Source of the DNA: Rhizobium sp. Q54
GTDB lineage: Bacteria > Pseudomonadota > Alphaproteobacteria > Rhizobiales > Beijerinckiaceae
Assembly (NCBI GenBank): GCA_945878875.1
Contig: CAMCUC010000007.1
Location: 1 to 64,000, forward strand
Reading direction: 5' to 3'
DNA length: 64,000 bases
Positions 53,813 through 63,751 of this stretch are shown piece after piece. Made by a program: the position numbers and the translations under genes. A model generated the notes under the pieces. That model was not told the origin of the DNA. It did not search any database and saw nothing but the letters and a program-made list of their open reading frames with translations. The first letter of the stretch is position 1. Every line of letters starts with the position of its first letter.

Positions 53813-55630
53813 TCAACTACAACAGGCGCCGCCCAGCACGCAGAAGCGCGCGCAATGGGGATGGTTGAGCGCAACGGGGCGCGCCGCCTCCAGCAATGAG
53901 CCACCAAGCTCAAACGCTTCGTCATAAGCCAGCAGCGTACATGCCAGCACGGCGGGCGCATCCGCGCCCTTGCGGCGCACGACCATGCGCGAGCTGGCGC
54001 ACATCACGTCCGAGGGGGATTTGTGCAGGATGCCCCAGCAGGATTCTGTGATCTCGGGGATATCGGCCTGCGCGTCCATCTCGGGGAACAGCATCAGCTC
54101 GGCGGGGCTGGAAGCGTTGAGCGACAGGCCTAACTCGCCCGTCAGTTTTGCATAGCCCGCACGCACGACGCGCTCGACCTCGCCCGAATAAAGCCTGCCC
54201 GCAAGATGCACGCGAAAGCCCTCCAACGCCAGCCAGGCCAAGCCCTCCATCATCGGCGCCCATGAGCGCGGGCCTCGCTCCAGCTCATGCAGGGCCTGCG
54301 TATAATGATCGACCGAGACGCGGATGGTGAGGCGCTCGCCATATTGCTTGTTTAGAGCGCTGAGCGCAGGCCCATGATGCTGCATCGGCTTCATCGCATT
54401 GGTGAGCACGATGACGAGAAACCCTCGCGCCAGAGCCTCTTCCAGCATTGTCATGAAGTCAGGATTCATAAACGGCTCGCCGCCGGTGAAGCCGATTTCG
54501 CGCGTCGGAAGTTGGTAGCGCTCAATCTCGTCGTAATAAAAACGTGCGTCCGCTGCTGTAAAATACGACAGCCTGTCGTTGCGCGGGCTGGATTCAATAT
54601 AGCAGTTCACGCAAGCCAGATTGCAGAGCGTGCCGGTGTTGATCCACAGCGTATGCAGCGCGTCGAGCGCAACGCTGGCGCGGGTGTCGCCGCTGGCGGT
54701 GCGCCGGGGATCTTTGAATTTTAGTTCAGAAAGCGGCTGCGGCGTAGGCCTTTCCGGCCATTGCGCGCTATCGGCTTCATCCGCGCGCCAGTGCAACGCG
54801 GCGCCGACAAGCGCCTTGCCAGCAGCTTTCAGCTCGTCTTTGGGCAGCACGTCGCACGATGGCCACAGGCCTGTCTCAAGCCCGCGTGCATAGCCCTCCG
54901 GTAATCGAGCTTTGCGCATCGCTGAAGCGGCGCCGGCGTAATCGTAATCCAGCGCCACATGCTCGATCTGCAAACTGCGCGGCTGCCCGCCGGGCGTCAG
55001 CACGCTGCACCATATGCGTGGCGTCCCATCATTGGCGGGCATGCCGACCGCGCCGGAATTGTGCCAGAGCTTGCCGTCCATCATGCGTGTGAAAGGCAGG
55101 CCGCTATGGCCAGCCAGCACGCCGTCGCAATCGCTTGCAGCAATGTCATGCAACAACACGCGATCGGGCGAGGACGCGAAGACGAAGCGGCTCGTCTCCA
55201 CCGGCGCCCCATGCACGATGGCCAGCTTCAGGCCGTTGATCGTCACGTCAAGACGCGGCGGGAGCGCGCGCAAATAGTCACGCAATTCCGCGTCCATCTG
55301 CATCGAGGCATGCGCATACCAGCTCGCCGACAAGGCGTCGCACGAGGAACCGGGCGCAAAACCGCAGCCGCAATCTTGTGCCTGCGCACCAAGGCTTTCT
55401 TCGCAATTGCCAGCAATGAGCAACGCGCCGCTGTCGCGTACCCTCTTAAGGCAGGCGCGCGCGTCTGCGCAATAGGCGATCACGTCGCCGGTGCAAATCC
55501 AGCGCTCGGGCGGAATGTTTTGCGCACGGGCAAAAGCAAACAGCGCATCGAGCGCCTGCGCGTTGGAATAGACTCCGCCGAAGACGAGAAGCGGCGCGTT
55601 GAAATCAAGCGTGCGTGTCATATGTGTCAT
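53813..55630 (-). CDS. Metallophosphoesterase-like / radical SAM fusion protein
   Basis: Encodes 605 aa. Residues 15-210 resemble calcineurin-like phosphoesterases (CTGDVIAYC, AGNCEESL, VHGAP, AGHSG, NSGAVGMPAND), but the first motif is GGVYSN rather than DxHxN, and GNHE reads GNCE, so metal ligands are missing. Residues 325-605 are a radical SAM enzyme with C336-x3-C340-x2-C343 (CNLACVNCY), GFTGGEPFMNPDF, and extra cysteines near the C-terminus (HCARFCVLGGACCS), perhaps for an auxiliary cluster. ATG 55621 is an alternative start. Not QueE despite lying beside queC. Substrate unknown. Confidence 0.85.
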   Translation of the reverse strand: MTHMTRTLDFNAPLLVFGGVYSNAQALDALFAFARAQNIPPERWICTGDVIAYCADARACLKRVRDSGALLIAGNCEESLGAQAQDCGCGFAPGSSCDALSASWYAHASMQMDAELRDYLRALPPRLDVTINGLKLAIVHGAPVETSRFVFASSPDRVLLHDIAASDCDGVLAGHSGLPFTRMMDGKLWHNSGAVGMPANDGTPRIWCSVLTPGGQPRSLQIEHVALDYDYAGAASAMRKARLPEGYARGLETGLWPSCDVLPKDELKAAGKALVGAALHWRADEADSAQWPERPTPQPLSELKFKDPRRTASGDTRASVALDALHTLWINTGTLCNLACVNCYIESSPRNDRLSYFTAADARFYYDEIERYQLPTREIGFTGGEPFMNPDFMTMLEEALARGFLVIVLTNAMKPMQHHGPALSALNKQYGERLTIRVSVDHYTQALHELERGPRSWAPMMEGLAWLALEGFRVHLAGRLYSGEVERVVRAGYAKLTGELGLSLNASSPAELMLFPEMDAQADIPEITESCWGILHKSPSDVMCASSRMVVRRKGADAPAVLACTLLAYDEAFELGGSLLEAARPVALNHPHCARFCVLGGACCS

Positions 55631-55686
55631 TTACCGCGTTCAGCCTGCGAGCGCACGTGGCTTGGGACATTTGGCTTGCGACAAGA

Positions 55687-56397
55687 TCACGCGCTTGTGA
55701 GGCACGCGCGCCATTTGTCCCAGCCGGTCGAGCGTAAATCGCACGCGGGGCAAGCGCCGCAGCCAAAGCCCCATGCGTGTTCGTGCGTCCGCTCGCCAGC
55801 GTAGCAGGAATGCGAGCGCACGCGGATCAGCTCCACAAGCGCCTCTCCGCCAAGCTTTTGCGCCAGCGCCCACGTCTGCGCCTTGTCGCGCCACATCAGC
55901 GGCGTCTCCAGCACAAGCCGACGGTCGAGCCCCAGAGACAGCGCCACCTGCATGGCCTTGATCGTATCGTCGCGGCAATCGGGATAGCCGGAATAATCAG
56001 TCTCGCAAACGCCGGTGACGATCCGCTTCAACCCGCGCCTATAGGCGAGCGCGGCGGCAAACGTCAGGAAGATGAGGTTGCGGCCAGGCACGAACGTATT
56101 GGGCAGGCCGTCTTCAGCGTGCCTAAACTCCATGTCGCTGGTGAGCGCTGTTTGCGAAATCTCAGCCAGCGCATCCAGCCGCAGCACATGGTCCTGCCCG
56201 AGCTTTGCCGACCATGCGGGAAATTGCGCGCGCAGTCCCGCAATCAAGTCCGTGCGACACTCCAGCTCAACGCGATGACGCTGGCCGTAGTCGAAGCCGA
56301 TGGTCTCGACGCGCTCGTAGCGATCAAGACCCCAGGCGAGACAGGTCGCCGAATCCTGTCCGCCGGAATAGAGAACAAGCGCGCCCTCTGCGCTCAT
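55687..56397 (-). CDS. queC: 7-cyano-7-deazaguanine synthase QueC
   Basis: Encodes 236 aa, ATP-dependent amidation and dehydration of CDG to preQ0 in queuosine synthesis. PP-loop [15 protein letters not shown] at the start, [15 protein letters not shown], and the zinc cysteines SCYAGE...[10 protein letters not shown] at the C-terminus. ATG 56397 overlaps the lolD stop by one base. This coupling places queC in the proS-lolC-lolD transcript. Confidence 0.95.
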   Translation of the reverse strand: MSAEGALVLYSGGQDSATCLAWGLDRYERVETIGFDYGQRHRVELECRTDLIAGLRAQFPAWSAKLGQDHVLRLDALAEISQTALTSDMEFRHAEDGLPNTFVPGRNLIFLTFAAALAYRRGLKRIVTGVCETDYSGYPDCRDDTIKAMQVALSLGLDRRLVLETPLMWRDKAQTWALAQKLGGEALVELIRVRSHSCYAGERTHEHAWGFGCGACPACDLRSTGWDKWRACLTSA

Positions 56398-57080
56398 CAA
56401 TCCAGCTCCACCACCACGCCCTCGCGCAGCGCCACGCGGCGATCCATGCGCGAGGCCAGCTCGAGATTGTGCGTGGCCACAAGCGCGGCCAAGCCGGTGG
56501 CGCGGATCAATTGCGTGAGCGCGCCAAACACATGATCGGCGGTTTTGGGGTCTAGATTGCCGGTCGGCTCATCCGCCAGTAACAAACGCGGCGAATTGGC
56601 GACGGCGCGGGCGATAGCCACGCGCTGCTGTTCGCCGCCCGACATTTCCGCCGGGCGATGCTTTACGCGCTCGCCCAAGCCCAGATAGCCGAGCAATTCC
56701 CCTGCCCGCTCGCTGGCGATCTTTTTGCCAAGGCCACGGATCATCTGCGGCAGCATTACGTTTTCCTGCGCCGTAAATTCCGGCAGCAAATGGTGAAACT
56801 GGTAGACGAAGCCAATGTCGAGGCGCCGGCGCGTGGTGCGCTCCGCATCATCCATGTGGGCGGTGGGCTCGCTGCCCAAATAAACTTCGCCCTCGTCAGG
56901 CTTTTCGAGCAGGCCAGCGATGTGCAGCAGCGTCGATTTGCCGGCCCCGGAGGGCGCGATCAGCGCGACAGACTGCCCCGGCCAAAGCGCGAGCTCTGCC
57001 CCGCGCAGAACCTCAAGCGACCTGTCGGCCTGCTGGTAGGTGCGCACGATATTCTGGAGATAGAGGACAGGTTCGGTCAC
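56397..57080 (-). CDS. lolD: Lipoprotein-releasing ABC ATPase LolD
   Basis: Encodes 227 aa from a GTG start four bases after lolC. ATPase of the LolCDE complex, which extracts lipoproteins from the inner membrane for delivery to LolA. Walker [10 protein letters not shown], signature [14 protein letters not shown], Walker [14 protein letters not shown]-loop ATHN. The upstream extension of the frame overlaps lolC and is not LolD-like. Confidence 0.94.
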   Translation of the reverse strand: MTEPVLYLQNIVRTYQQADRSLEVLRGAELALWPGQSVALIAPSGAGKSTLLHIAGLLEKPDEGEVYLGSEPTAHMDDAERTTRRRLDIGFVYQFHHLLPEFTAQENVMLPQMIRGLGKKIASERAGELLGYLGLGERVKHRPAEMSGGEQQRVAIARAVANSPRLLLADEPTGNLDPKTADHVFGALTQLIRATGLAALVATHNLELASRMDRRVALREGVVVELD

Positions 57081-57084
57081 ACGA

Positions 57085-58380
57085 TCACTCGTAACGAAGG
57101 GCTTCGACGGGATCGAGCTTCGCAGCTTGCCACGCCGGGAAGATCGTCGCCAGCAATGAAAGCACAAGCGCCATGGTCACAATCATGACTACGTCGCCGG
57201 GCACGATCACGGATGGCAAGCGGCTCAGGAAATAAAAATTCGGATCAAACAAGTTGAGCCCGAGCAGGCTGTTCAGTCCCTGCCGGATCGGCTCCAGATT
57301 TTTGGCGACCACAATGCCAAGCCCAAACCCGGCAATGGTGCCGGTGATTCCTATCGCCGAGCCCGTGATGAGGAAGACGCGCAAAATCGCGCCACGCGTG
57401 GCGCCCATGGTGCGCAAAATCGCAATCGCCCTGCCCTTGTCCTTCACCAGCATGGTGAGGCCGGAGATGATGTTAAGCGCAGCCACCAGCACAATCAGCG
57501 TCAGGATGAAAAACATCACCGTGCGCTCTACCTTCAGTGCCTCGAAAAACGACTTATTGCGCTGGCGCCAATCGGTCATAATCATCGGGCGGCCCATAGT
57601 CTTTTCCAGCCGGGCGCGCATTTCGTCCATCTTCTCGGGATCGTCCACAAACGCCTCGATCAGCGTCGCCTCGTCTTCCTTGTTGAAGAAGGCCTGCGCC
57701 TCCTCAAACGGCATAAAGACGAAAATGCCATCAAATTCCGACACGCCGATCTGAAAGATCGCCACCACAGGATAAGACTTGATGCGCGGCGTAACGCCGA
57801 ACGGAGTAGTCGCACCGCGCGCCGTCAGGATTGTCACCTTGTCGCCAATGCGCACGGACAGGTTTTCCGCCAGCTTCTGGCCGATGGCTACGCCCTCGGC
57901 GACGTCAAACCCGTCCAGCGTGCCCAGCTTTACGTTCTCAGCAACCCCCGGCAGCCGCTTGATGTCGCGCTCGCGAACGCCGCGCACAAGCGCGCCCGAT
58001 TGCTGATAGGGCGAGGACACGCCCGCCGCGCTCTCGACGAGCGGTAGCGCCACCTTCAGGCCGGGCGTTTTGGATATACGCTCGATCACTGCGTCATAAT
58101 CGTTCAGCGGCGTATCGGCGGGCTGCAAGAATACGTGGCCGTTTACGCCGATGATCTTGCTCATCAGCTCGATATGGAAGCCGTTCATCACAGACATAAC
58201 GACGATGAGCGTCGCTACCCCGAGCGAAATGCCCAGAAACGAGAAACCCGCAATCACGGACACGAACCCGGCGGCGCGGCGCGCGCGCAGATAGCGCAAC
58301 GCCACCATCCACTCAAAGGCCGCGAAAGGCCGCGCGCTTTGCGGATCAGAACCGTCTCTCGTCGCGTGATCGCGCATCAT
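57085..58380 (-). CDS. lolC: Lipoprotein-releasing permease LolC/LolE
   Basis: Encodes 431 aa, the membrane subunit of LolCDE. Four membrane segments: one near residues 40-62 and three in the C-terminal half ([19 protein letters not shown], the [16 protein letters not shown] region, and [19 protein letters not shown]), with a large periplasmic domain between. The start [14 protein letters not shown] is followed by [14 protein letters not shown], typical of the family. Only one permease gene is seen, as in Rhizobiales. Four bases separate it from proS. Confidence 0.95.
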   Translation of the reverse strand: MMRDHATRDGSDPQSARPFAAFEWMVALRYLRARRAAGFVSVIAGFSFLGISLGVATLIVVMSVMNGFHIELMSKIIGVNGHVFLQPADTPLNDYDAVIERISKTPGLKVALPLVESAAGVSSPYQQSGALVRGVRERDIKRLPGVAENVKLGTLDGFDVAEGVAIGQKLAENLSVRIGDKVTILTARGATTPFGVTPRIKSYPVVAIFQIGVSEFDGIFVFMPFEEAQAFFNKEDEATLIEAFVDDPEKMDEMRARLEKTMGRPMIMTDWRQRNKSFFEALKVERTVMFFILTLIVLVAALNIISGLTMLVKDKGRAIAILRTMGATRGAILRVFLITGSAIGITGTIAGFGLGIVVAKNLEPIRQGLNSLLGLNLFDPNFYFLSRLPSVIVPGDVVMIVTMALVLSLLATIFPAWQAAKLDPVEALRYE

Positions 58381-58384
58381 CGCC

Positions 58385-59716
58385 TCAAGCTGATTCCGCC
58401 AGAAGGCGGTTGAACGCCGCGTCTGGCGTCAGAGATTCACGAGCCCCGGTGCGCCGGTCTTTCAACTCGATCTCGCCCGAAGCCAGCCCCTTGGGGCCGA
58501 CGATGAGCTGATGCGGCAAGCCGATCAGATCGAGCGTGGCGAATTTGGCGCCGGGACGGTCGTCGCGGTCATCATAAAGAACCTCGACCCCGGCTTTCGT
58601 AAGGCGGGCGTAGAGGTGTTCGCAAGCAGCATCCGTCGCAGCATCGCCGACCTTGAGATTGGCGAGCCCGACGTGGAACGGAGCAACGGCGCGCGGCCAG
58701 ATAATGCCCGCCTCGTCGTGATTGGCCTCGATCAAAGCGGCAGCAAGGCGCGAGGGACCGATGCCGTAAGAGCCCATCTGCACGGGCACTTCCTTGCCAT
58801 CGGCGCCGTTGACGACTGCGCGCATCGGCTCGGAATACTTTGTGCCGAACGAGAAGATATGCCCAACCTCGATGCCGCGCGCCGATACGCGCTCAGCCTC
58901 TGGCAGAGCCTCGAAGGCCGGTGCATCATGCATCTCGGAGGTGGCGGCATAGCGCGCCGTCCAACGATCAACCACGTCCTGCACAGCGCCGCGATCATCG
59001 AAATTGATATCTGCGGGCGGCGCCTCATAATCCAGAAAATCCTTGTGACAGAAGACTTCGCTCTCGCCCGTATTGGCCAGAATGATGAACTCATGGCTCA
59101 GACTACCGCCAATCGGGCCGGTGTCGGCGCGCATTGGAATAGCCTTCAAGCCCATGCGCTCGAACGTGCGCAGATAGGCCACGAACATCTTGGCGTAGGA
59201 ATGCTTGGCGCCCTCGGCGTCGATGTCGAACGAATAGGCGTCCTTCATCAGGAATTCGCGCGAGCGCATCACGCCAAAGCGCGGGCGCACCTCGTCGCGG
59301 AACTTCCATTGGATATGATAGAGGTTGAGCGGCAGGTCTTTATAGGAGCGCACATAGCCCCGGAAAATCTCCGTCACCATCTCTTCATTGGTGGGGCCGA
59401 ACAGCATTTCGCGCTCATGCCGGTCCTTGATGCGCAGCATTTCCTTACCGTAATCATCGTAGCGCCCGCTTTCGCGCCATAAATCCGCGGGTTGGATCGT
59501 GGGCATGAGCAATTCGATGGCGCCGGCGCGATTTTGCTCCTCCCGCACGATGGAATTGATCTTGTTCAGCACCCGCAGCCCAAGCGGCAGCCAGGCGTAA
59601 ATGCCCGCCGTTTCCTGCCGCAGCATGCCCGCGCGCAGCATCAGGCGGTGCGAAACGATCTCTGCCTCTTTGGGAGTTTCGCGTAGAATTGGCATGAAAT
59701 AGCGGGAAAGACGCAT
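58385..59716 (-). CDS. proS: Prolyl-tRNA synthetase, short alphaproteobacterial type
   Basis: Encodes 443 aa, class II synthetase for proline. Without the editing (INS) domain, as in alphaproteobacteria. Motif 2 ([26 protein letters not shown]), [12 protein letters not shown] and motif 3 ([16 protein letters not shown]) are evident. ATG 59716 at [11 protein letters not shown] is the conserved start; the frame runs further to 59761. It heads the proS-lolC-lolD-queC operon. Confidence 0.95.
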   Translation of the reverse strand: MRLSRYFMPILRETPKEAEIVSHRLMLRAGMLRQETAGIYAWLPLGLRVLNKINSIVREEQNRAGAIELLMPTIQPADLWRESGRYDDYGKEMLRIKDRHEREMLFGPTNEEMVTEIFRGYVRSYKDLPLNLYHIQWKFRDEVRPRFGVMRSREFLMKDAYSFDIDAEGAKHSYAKMFVAYLRTFERMGLKAIPMRADTGPIGGSLSHEFIILANTGESEVFCHKDFLDYEAPPADINFDDRGAVQDVVDRWTARYAATSEMHDAPAFEALPEAERVSARGIEVGHIFSFGTKYSEPMRAVVNGADGKEVPVQMGSYGIGPSRLAAALIEANHDEAGIIWPRAVAPFHVGLANLKVGDAATDAACEHLYARLTKAGVEVLYDDRDDRPGAKFATLDLIGLPHQLIVGPKGLASGEIELKDRRTGARESLTPDAAFNRLLAESA

Positions 59717-59974
59717 CGAACGGGCACCATCTTGGGCGGGAAAAGCGACTTGCCCCGCCAACCGCGAATCGCGGACAGACGATGCAGAAGCCAGGGTCAG
59801 ATGACTAACAAGCCCAAAGCGCGCCCGAACTCAAGCGCCGGAACGTTTGGATTAGGCCTGAAGCGTGACCTTTGAGCGCAAGCACATGTTCCGTAAGGTC
59901 ATTCCAAAGATCCGCACTAGCTTAGATCGCTAATAAAATTGACGTGACACAAGTCAAAAATTTAGCTAGATTTT

Positions 59975-60150
59975 TATTTGCCTAATCCGAAAGGAGGCCG
60001 CCGCCGGTTCACGGTGAGCGCTTTGCCAAGTCGCGGGAGGAAAGTTCCGGATTTAGTCGGGTCACCCGGCGTGCGACGATCTCATAAGAGATATGATCGC
60101 GGACGGAATTTTGTCGACTTACTATAAAGGGCGGGGGAACCCGCCTTTTT
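59975..60150 (+). ncRNA. Candidate structured small RNA with terminator
   Basis: A + strand unit of about 175 nt in a gene-free region between the divergent ends of proS and tgt. A promoter-like TTGACG (59939-59944) is followed at 17 bases by TTAGCT. Nested stems are predicted by eye: AAGTCG (60028-60033) with CGACTT (60115-60120), GTTCCG (60044-60049) with CGGAAT (60104-60109), GCGA/TCGC (60073-60076, 60097-60100), ATCTC/GAGAT (60079-60083, 60088-60092). A strong terminator ends it. No known RNA family fits; GGAGGAAAG recalls RNase P but other landmarks are absent. Confidence 0.55.
60126..60150 (+). terminator. Rho-independent terminator of the candidate small RNA
   Basis: AAAGGGCGGG (60126-60135) pairs with CCCGCCTTTT (60140-60149) around GGAA, with a T-run at 60146-60150. 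No annotated + gene precedes it within 10 kb of coding sequence, so it marks a non-coding transcript. Confidence 0.85.
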
Positions 60151-60351
60151 CTTTGCGCTGATTCATCATCGCATAGCTTGTGCCAAGCTGGGCCTCCGCG
60201 TCATCCCCACGAAAGCCGGGACCCACCGCAGTGGTTGAGCTAGTGGTCTGCCGTGGATTATGGCCTTCGCCGCCAGGACGTATTTGGAACACTTGCGCCT
60301 CTTTGGACTGCGGACCTAAGGTCCGCATGCGGGCCGGAAGCACGCTCCCAC
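60151..60351. other. Repeat-derived intergenic segment downstream of tgt
   Basis: No gene. It contains repeat B copy 2 (60248-60281), a perfect 17-base palindrome GCGGACCT-A-AGGTCCGC (60309-60325) and a CCCACGAAAGCCGGGACCC segment similar to other intergenic repeats in the window (for example near 53370). Confidence 0.5.
60248..60281. repeat. Dispersed 34-base repeat B, copy 2
   Basis: Second copy of the repeat at 27895-27928; 30 of 34 bases match. Confidence 0.65.
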
Positions 60352-61482
60352 TCACCCCGCCGCCGAATCCCCGCGCGCCCAACCAGCTTTAGTTTCGGCA
60401 TAAAAATCGTCGAACCGCCCCGCTGCAATGGCTGCGCGCATGCCGGCCATCAGCTCCTGATAATAGGACAGGTTCGCCCACGTCAGCAGCATCATGCCTA
60501 GAATTTCGCCTGACTTGACTAGATGGTGCAGATACGCCCGCGAGTAATCGCGCGCCGCCGGGCATTCGGCCAGCTCGTCAAGGCACGCCTTGTCCTCCGC
60601 GTGGCGCGCGTTGCGCAGGTTGACGCGGCCAAAGCGGGTGTAGGCGAGGCCATGGCGCCCTGCCCGCGTCGGCATAACACAATCGAACATATCGACGCCG
60701 CGCTTCACGCTTTCCAGGAGATCGTCTGGCGAGCCAACGCCCATAAGATAGCGCGGCTTGCTGATCGGCAGGTGCGGCTCGGTCTCTTCAATCATCGCCA
60801 GCATCACGTCCTGCGGCTCACCGACCGCCAGCCCGCCGATGGAATAGCCGTGGAAATCCATGTCGCTTAAAGCTTTGGCGCTCTCCACCCTCAAAGCTGG
60901 CACGCCGCCACCCTGCACGATGCCAAAGCACGCGCGACCGGGAGCCTCCGTGAACGCACGACGCGACCGCTCGGCCCAACGCAACGACAAGCGCATAGCG
61001 CGCTCGACCTCTTTGTCGCTGGCGGGCAGCTTGATGCATTCATCGAGCTGCATCTGTATGTCGGACCCCAGCAGGTTCTGAATCTCCATCGAGCGCTCCG
61101 GCGTCAGCACATGGCGCGCGCCGTCGATGTGGGACTGGAACGTGACGCCGTTCTCATCAAGCTTGCGCAGCTTGGCGAGCGACATCACCTGAAACCCGCC
61201 CGAATCTGTGAGGATCGGGTGCGGCCAATTCATGAATTTGTGCAGGCCGCCGAGCGAGGCCACCCGCTCCGCGCCGGGGCGCAGCATCAAATGGTAGACG
61301 TTGCCGAGCACGACGTCGGCGCCAAGCGCCTTCACCTGATCGGCATACATGGCTTTCACTGTGCCCGCCGTGCCCACGGGCATGAAGGCGGGCGTGCGAA
61401 TGTCGCCGCGTGAGGTCGAGATCAGCCCGGTGCGCGCGGCGCCGTCGGTTGCGTACACCTTGAAGGAAAAGCGATCGCTCAA
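60352..61482 (-). CDS. tgt: tRNA-guanine transglycosylase
   Basis: Encodes 376 aa, the usual length, from a TTG start whose bases overlap the queA stop (TTGA). It exchanges guanine 34 for preQ1 in GUN tRNAs. The start ([18 protein letters not shown]), the catalytic aspartate in [12 protein letters not shown] and [13 protein letters not shown], and the zinc-binding C-terminus ([15 protein letters not shown] ... [15 protein letters not shown]) are clear. No ATG exists at the conserved N-terminus; a longer frame to 61779 is not Tgt-like. Confidence 0.95.
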   Translation of the reverse strand: MSDRFSFKVYATDGAARTGLISTSRGDIRTPAFMPVGTAGTVKAMYADQVKALGADVVLGNVYHLMLRPGAERVASLGGLHKFMNWPHPILTDSGGFQVMSLAKLRKLDENGVTFQSHIDGARHVLTPERSMEIQNLLGSDIQMQLDECIKLPASDKEVERAMRLSLRWAERSRRAFTEAPGRACFGIVQGGGVPALRVESAKALSDMDFHGYSIGGLAVGEPQDVMLAMIEETEPHLPISKPRYLMGVGSPDDLLESVKRGVDMFDCVMPTRAGRHGLAYTRFGRVNLRNARHAEDKACLDELAECPAARDYSRAYLHHLVKSGEILGMMLLTWANLSYYQELMAGMRAAIAAGRFDDFYAETKAGWARGDSAAG

Positions 61483-62579
61483 AGCCTGTCTCCCGCATCC
61501 GCCCGCGTCAAAAGGCAGGCGTCGCCATAGGAATAAAACCGGTATTGCCCCGCAATCGCATGCGCATAGGCGGCGTGCATGTTGTCGAGGCCAGCAAACG
61601 CGCTCACCAACATGAACAGAGTCGAGCGCGGCAGATGGAAATTTGTCAGCAGCACGTCCGCCGCCCTGAAGCGATAGCCGGGCGTGATGAAGATCGAGGT
61701 GTCGCGCGCGTCCGCATGCACGATCCCCGCCTCGTCCGTGAGGCTCTCCAATATACGCAGGCTGGTGGTGCCGACGCACACGATACGCCCGCCCTTTGCG
61801 CGCGCCGCATTCAATTGCGCGGCCACCGCCTCCGTCACGATGCCGAATTCGGCGTGCATCCGGTGGTCTTGCGTGTCTTCCGCCTTAACCGGCAGGAAAG
61901 TGCCCGCCCCCACATGCAGCGTCACGCGGGCAAGCTCGATTCCGTGCGCGTCAAGGGCGGCGACGAGATCGGGCGTGAAATGCAGGCCAGCCGTTGGGGC
62001 CGCCACGGCGCCAGGCTCGTTGGCGAACAGGGTTTGATAATCGCGCGCATCGCCCTCGTCCTGCGCACGCTTTGACGCGATATAGGGCGGCAGCGGCATG
62101 GAGCCGACGCGCTCAATCGCTTCGTCAAGCGCCGGGCCGCTCAAAGAGAACCCGAGCAAAACCTCGCCCTCCTCGCCTTTCTCAACGACTTCAGCGTCGA
62201 GAAACCCAGGCAGGCCGGCCGTATTTTCGTTTATATGACCGAACGTTATGCGCTCGCCTTCACGTAATTTCTTGGCCGGTCGTACAAAGGCGCGCCAGCG
62301 ATCGACGTCCTCGCGCTTGTGCAAGGTCACGTCGATGCGCGCGACAGCTTCGCCGCGCGCGCGAACGCCGGACAGCCGGGCGGGAATGACGCGGGTGTCG
62401 TTGACAACGACCACGTCGCCCGCCCGCAACAGGCCGGGCAGATCGCCGACGCGTTGATCCTTCAGCAGCGGAACGCGCTGCGGATTGACGTTGAGCAGGC
62501 GCGCGCTCTCTCGCGGCTCTGCCGGGCGCAGCGCAATCCGCTCTTCGGGGAGTTCAAAATCGAAAACATCGACGCGCAT
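61479..62579 (-). CDS. queA: S-adenosylmethionine:tRNA ribosyltransferase-isomerase QueA
   Basis: Encodes 366 aa. It adds the ribosyl group of SAM to preQ1-tRNA to form epoxyqueuosine. Family motifs: [58 protein letters not shown] and [20 protein letters not shown]. Stop overlaps the tgt start, so the two are translationally coupled. It follows the cyclophilin gene by 57 bases. Confidence 0.96.
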   Translation of the reverse strand: MRVDVFDFELPEERIALRPAEPRESARLLNVNPQRVPLLKDQRVGDLPGLLRAGDVVVVNDTRVIPARLSGVRARGEAVARIDVTLHKREDVDRWRAFVRPAKKLREGERITFGHINENTAGLPGFLDAEVVEKGEEGEVLLGFSLSGPALDEAIERVGSMPLPPYIASKRAQDEGDARDYQTLFANEPGAVAAPTAGLHFTPDLVAALDAHGIELARVTLHVGAGTFLPVKAEDTQDHRMHAEFGIVTEAVAAQLNAARAKGGRIVCVGTTSLRILESLTDEAGIVHADARDTSIFITPGYRFRAADVLLTNFHLPRSTLFMLVSAFAGLDNMHAAYAHAIAGQYRFYSYGDACLLTRADAGDRL

Positions 62580-62636
62580 GGTGTATCCGTCCGGCGGCGC
62601 CGTCCGGACCGCCCGACGCGCGCCGATGTGAGGAGC

Positions 62637-63107
62637 TCAGCCCAATTTGGCTGAAACGATTTTGTCGGGATTCTGCACCGGCTCGCCGCGCTTGATCTTG
62701 TCGACGTTCTCCATGCCGGAGGTCACTTCGCCCCAGACCGTGTATTGACGATTGAGGAAGCCGGCTTCGTCAAAGCAGATGAAGAATTGCGAGTTCGCCG
62801 AATCAGGATTCGACGAGCGGGCCATCGAGCAGGTGCCGCGCACGTGCGGCTCGGCGTTGAATTCCTGCTTCAGGTTAGGATATTGCGAGCCGCCGGTGCC
62901 GGTGCCCTTGGGGCAGCCAGTCTGCGCCATGAAGCCCTCGATCACGCGGTGGAACACGATGCCGTCGTAAAAGCCCTCGCCGACCAGCTTCGAGATATGA
63001 GCAACATGATTGGGCGCAAGGTCGGGACGCAGGCGAATGACGACGGGGCCTTGCGTGGTTTCCAGCGTGAGCGTGGATGCGGGGGCGGCTTCAGCTGCTT
63101 CGGTCAT
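62637..63107 (-). CDS. ppiB: Peptidyl-prolyl isomerase, cyclophilin (cytoplasmic)
   Basis: Encodes 156 aa, a cyclophilin without a signal peptide. Active-site region FHRVIEGFMAQTGCPKGTGTGG and FFICFDEAGFLNRQYTVWGEV are typical. ACAGGAG precedes ATG 63107. It assists folding in the cytoplasm. It lies 14 bases downstream of the TonB/TolA-like gene, and a second cyclophilin gene lies upstream, so two isomerases flank a secreted protein. Confidence 0.95.
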   Translation of the reverse strand: MTEAAEAAPASTLTLETTQGPVVIRLRPDLAPNHVAHISKLVGEGFYDGIVFHRVIEGFMAQTGCPKGTGTGGSQYPNLKQEFNAEPHVRGTCSMARSSNPDSANSQFFICFDEAGFLNRQYTVWGEVTSGMENVDKIKRGEPVQNPDKIVSAKLG

Positions 63108-63121
63108 GAATGCTCCTGTCG

Positions 63122-63751
63122 TCAAATGCGCGCGCCACGGGCCGGAGACACGAAGCGCAAGGTAAATGGTCGACCCGAGATAGCCGACCCGAGCCCATCG
63201 GTAAACTCAAATGGCGCGCAACGCTCCACCGCCGCCAAAATTGAGGAGCGCACGGCCTCGCGATCCGTCCCCAATCCCGGGCTGACATAGGTGACGCGCG
63301 GCGCACTCATCACGGCGCCAGTGCGCGTGAACGAAAGCCGGATCGTAACCTCGCTCGCCGTGCGCGCCCCGGGCGGCGTCCAGCACCGGGCGATTTGCCG
63401 GGCGATGTCGCGGGGCTCTTTGATGGTTCGCGATTCGCCGTCGCCAGGTGGCGCTCGCTCGCCCGCCGGACGCTCGATGGTCATCGTGAACCCTTGCGGG
63501 TAATTCCGCCGATCTCCCCCAAGCGTGCCGCCGGGGTAAGGCGCAGGCAATGGCGCTGCGCGCGACGGCGGCGGAGGCGGCAAAGCTGGCGGCGGATAAA
63601 GCTTGTCGAGAGGTTCAACCGGAACCGGGGGAAGCTGAAAGCCCGGCTGCACGCGATCTACATAGGGCGTGATTTGCTGGGCTTTCAGCGCTGCGGGGGC
63701 GAGCGCAATCGCGAGCGTTAAAGCTGCGAGAGCGCGCGCCCGATATTTCAT
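63122..63751 (-). CDS. Secreted TonB/TolA C-terminal-like protein
   Basis: Encodes 209 aa. Signal peptide (KYRARALAALTLAIALAPAALKA, cut near AQQ), a proline-rich middle (PPPALPPPPPSRAAPLP), and a C-terminal domain with IARCWTPPGARTASEVTIRLSFTRTGAV, the pattern of TonB/TolA C-terminal domains. No N-terminal anchor beyond the signal peptide, so it is probably periplasmic. Overlaps the upstream cyclophilin stop by four bases (ATGA). Exact role unknown. Confidence 0.8.
   Translation of the reverse strand: MKYRARALAALTLAIALAPAALKAQQITPYVDRVQPGFQLPPVPVEPLDKLYPPPALPPPPPSRAAPLPAPYPGGTLGGDRRNYPQGFTMTIERPAGERAPPGDGESRTIKEPRDIARQIARCWTPPGARTASEVTIRLSFTRTGAVMSAPRVTYVSPGLGTDREAVRSSILAAVERCAPFEFTDGLGSAISGRPFTLRFVSPARGARI

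Noticed and set aside
53813-55630. Radical SAM gene as queE, because it is next to queC
   Set aside because: Length (605 aa), the fused domain and the CX3CX2C spacing with a cysteine-rich tail do not fit QueE.
60030-60050. RNase P RNA identity for the candidate small RNA (GGGAGGAAAG segment)
   Set aside because: The unit is far too short and lacks the conserved 3' partner of the P4 helix.
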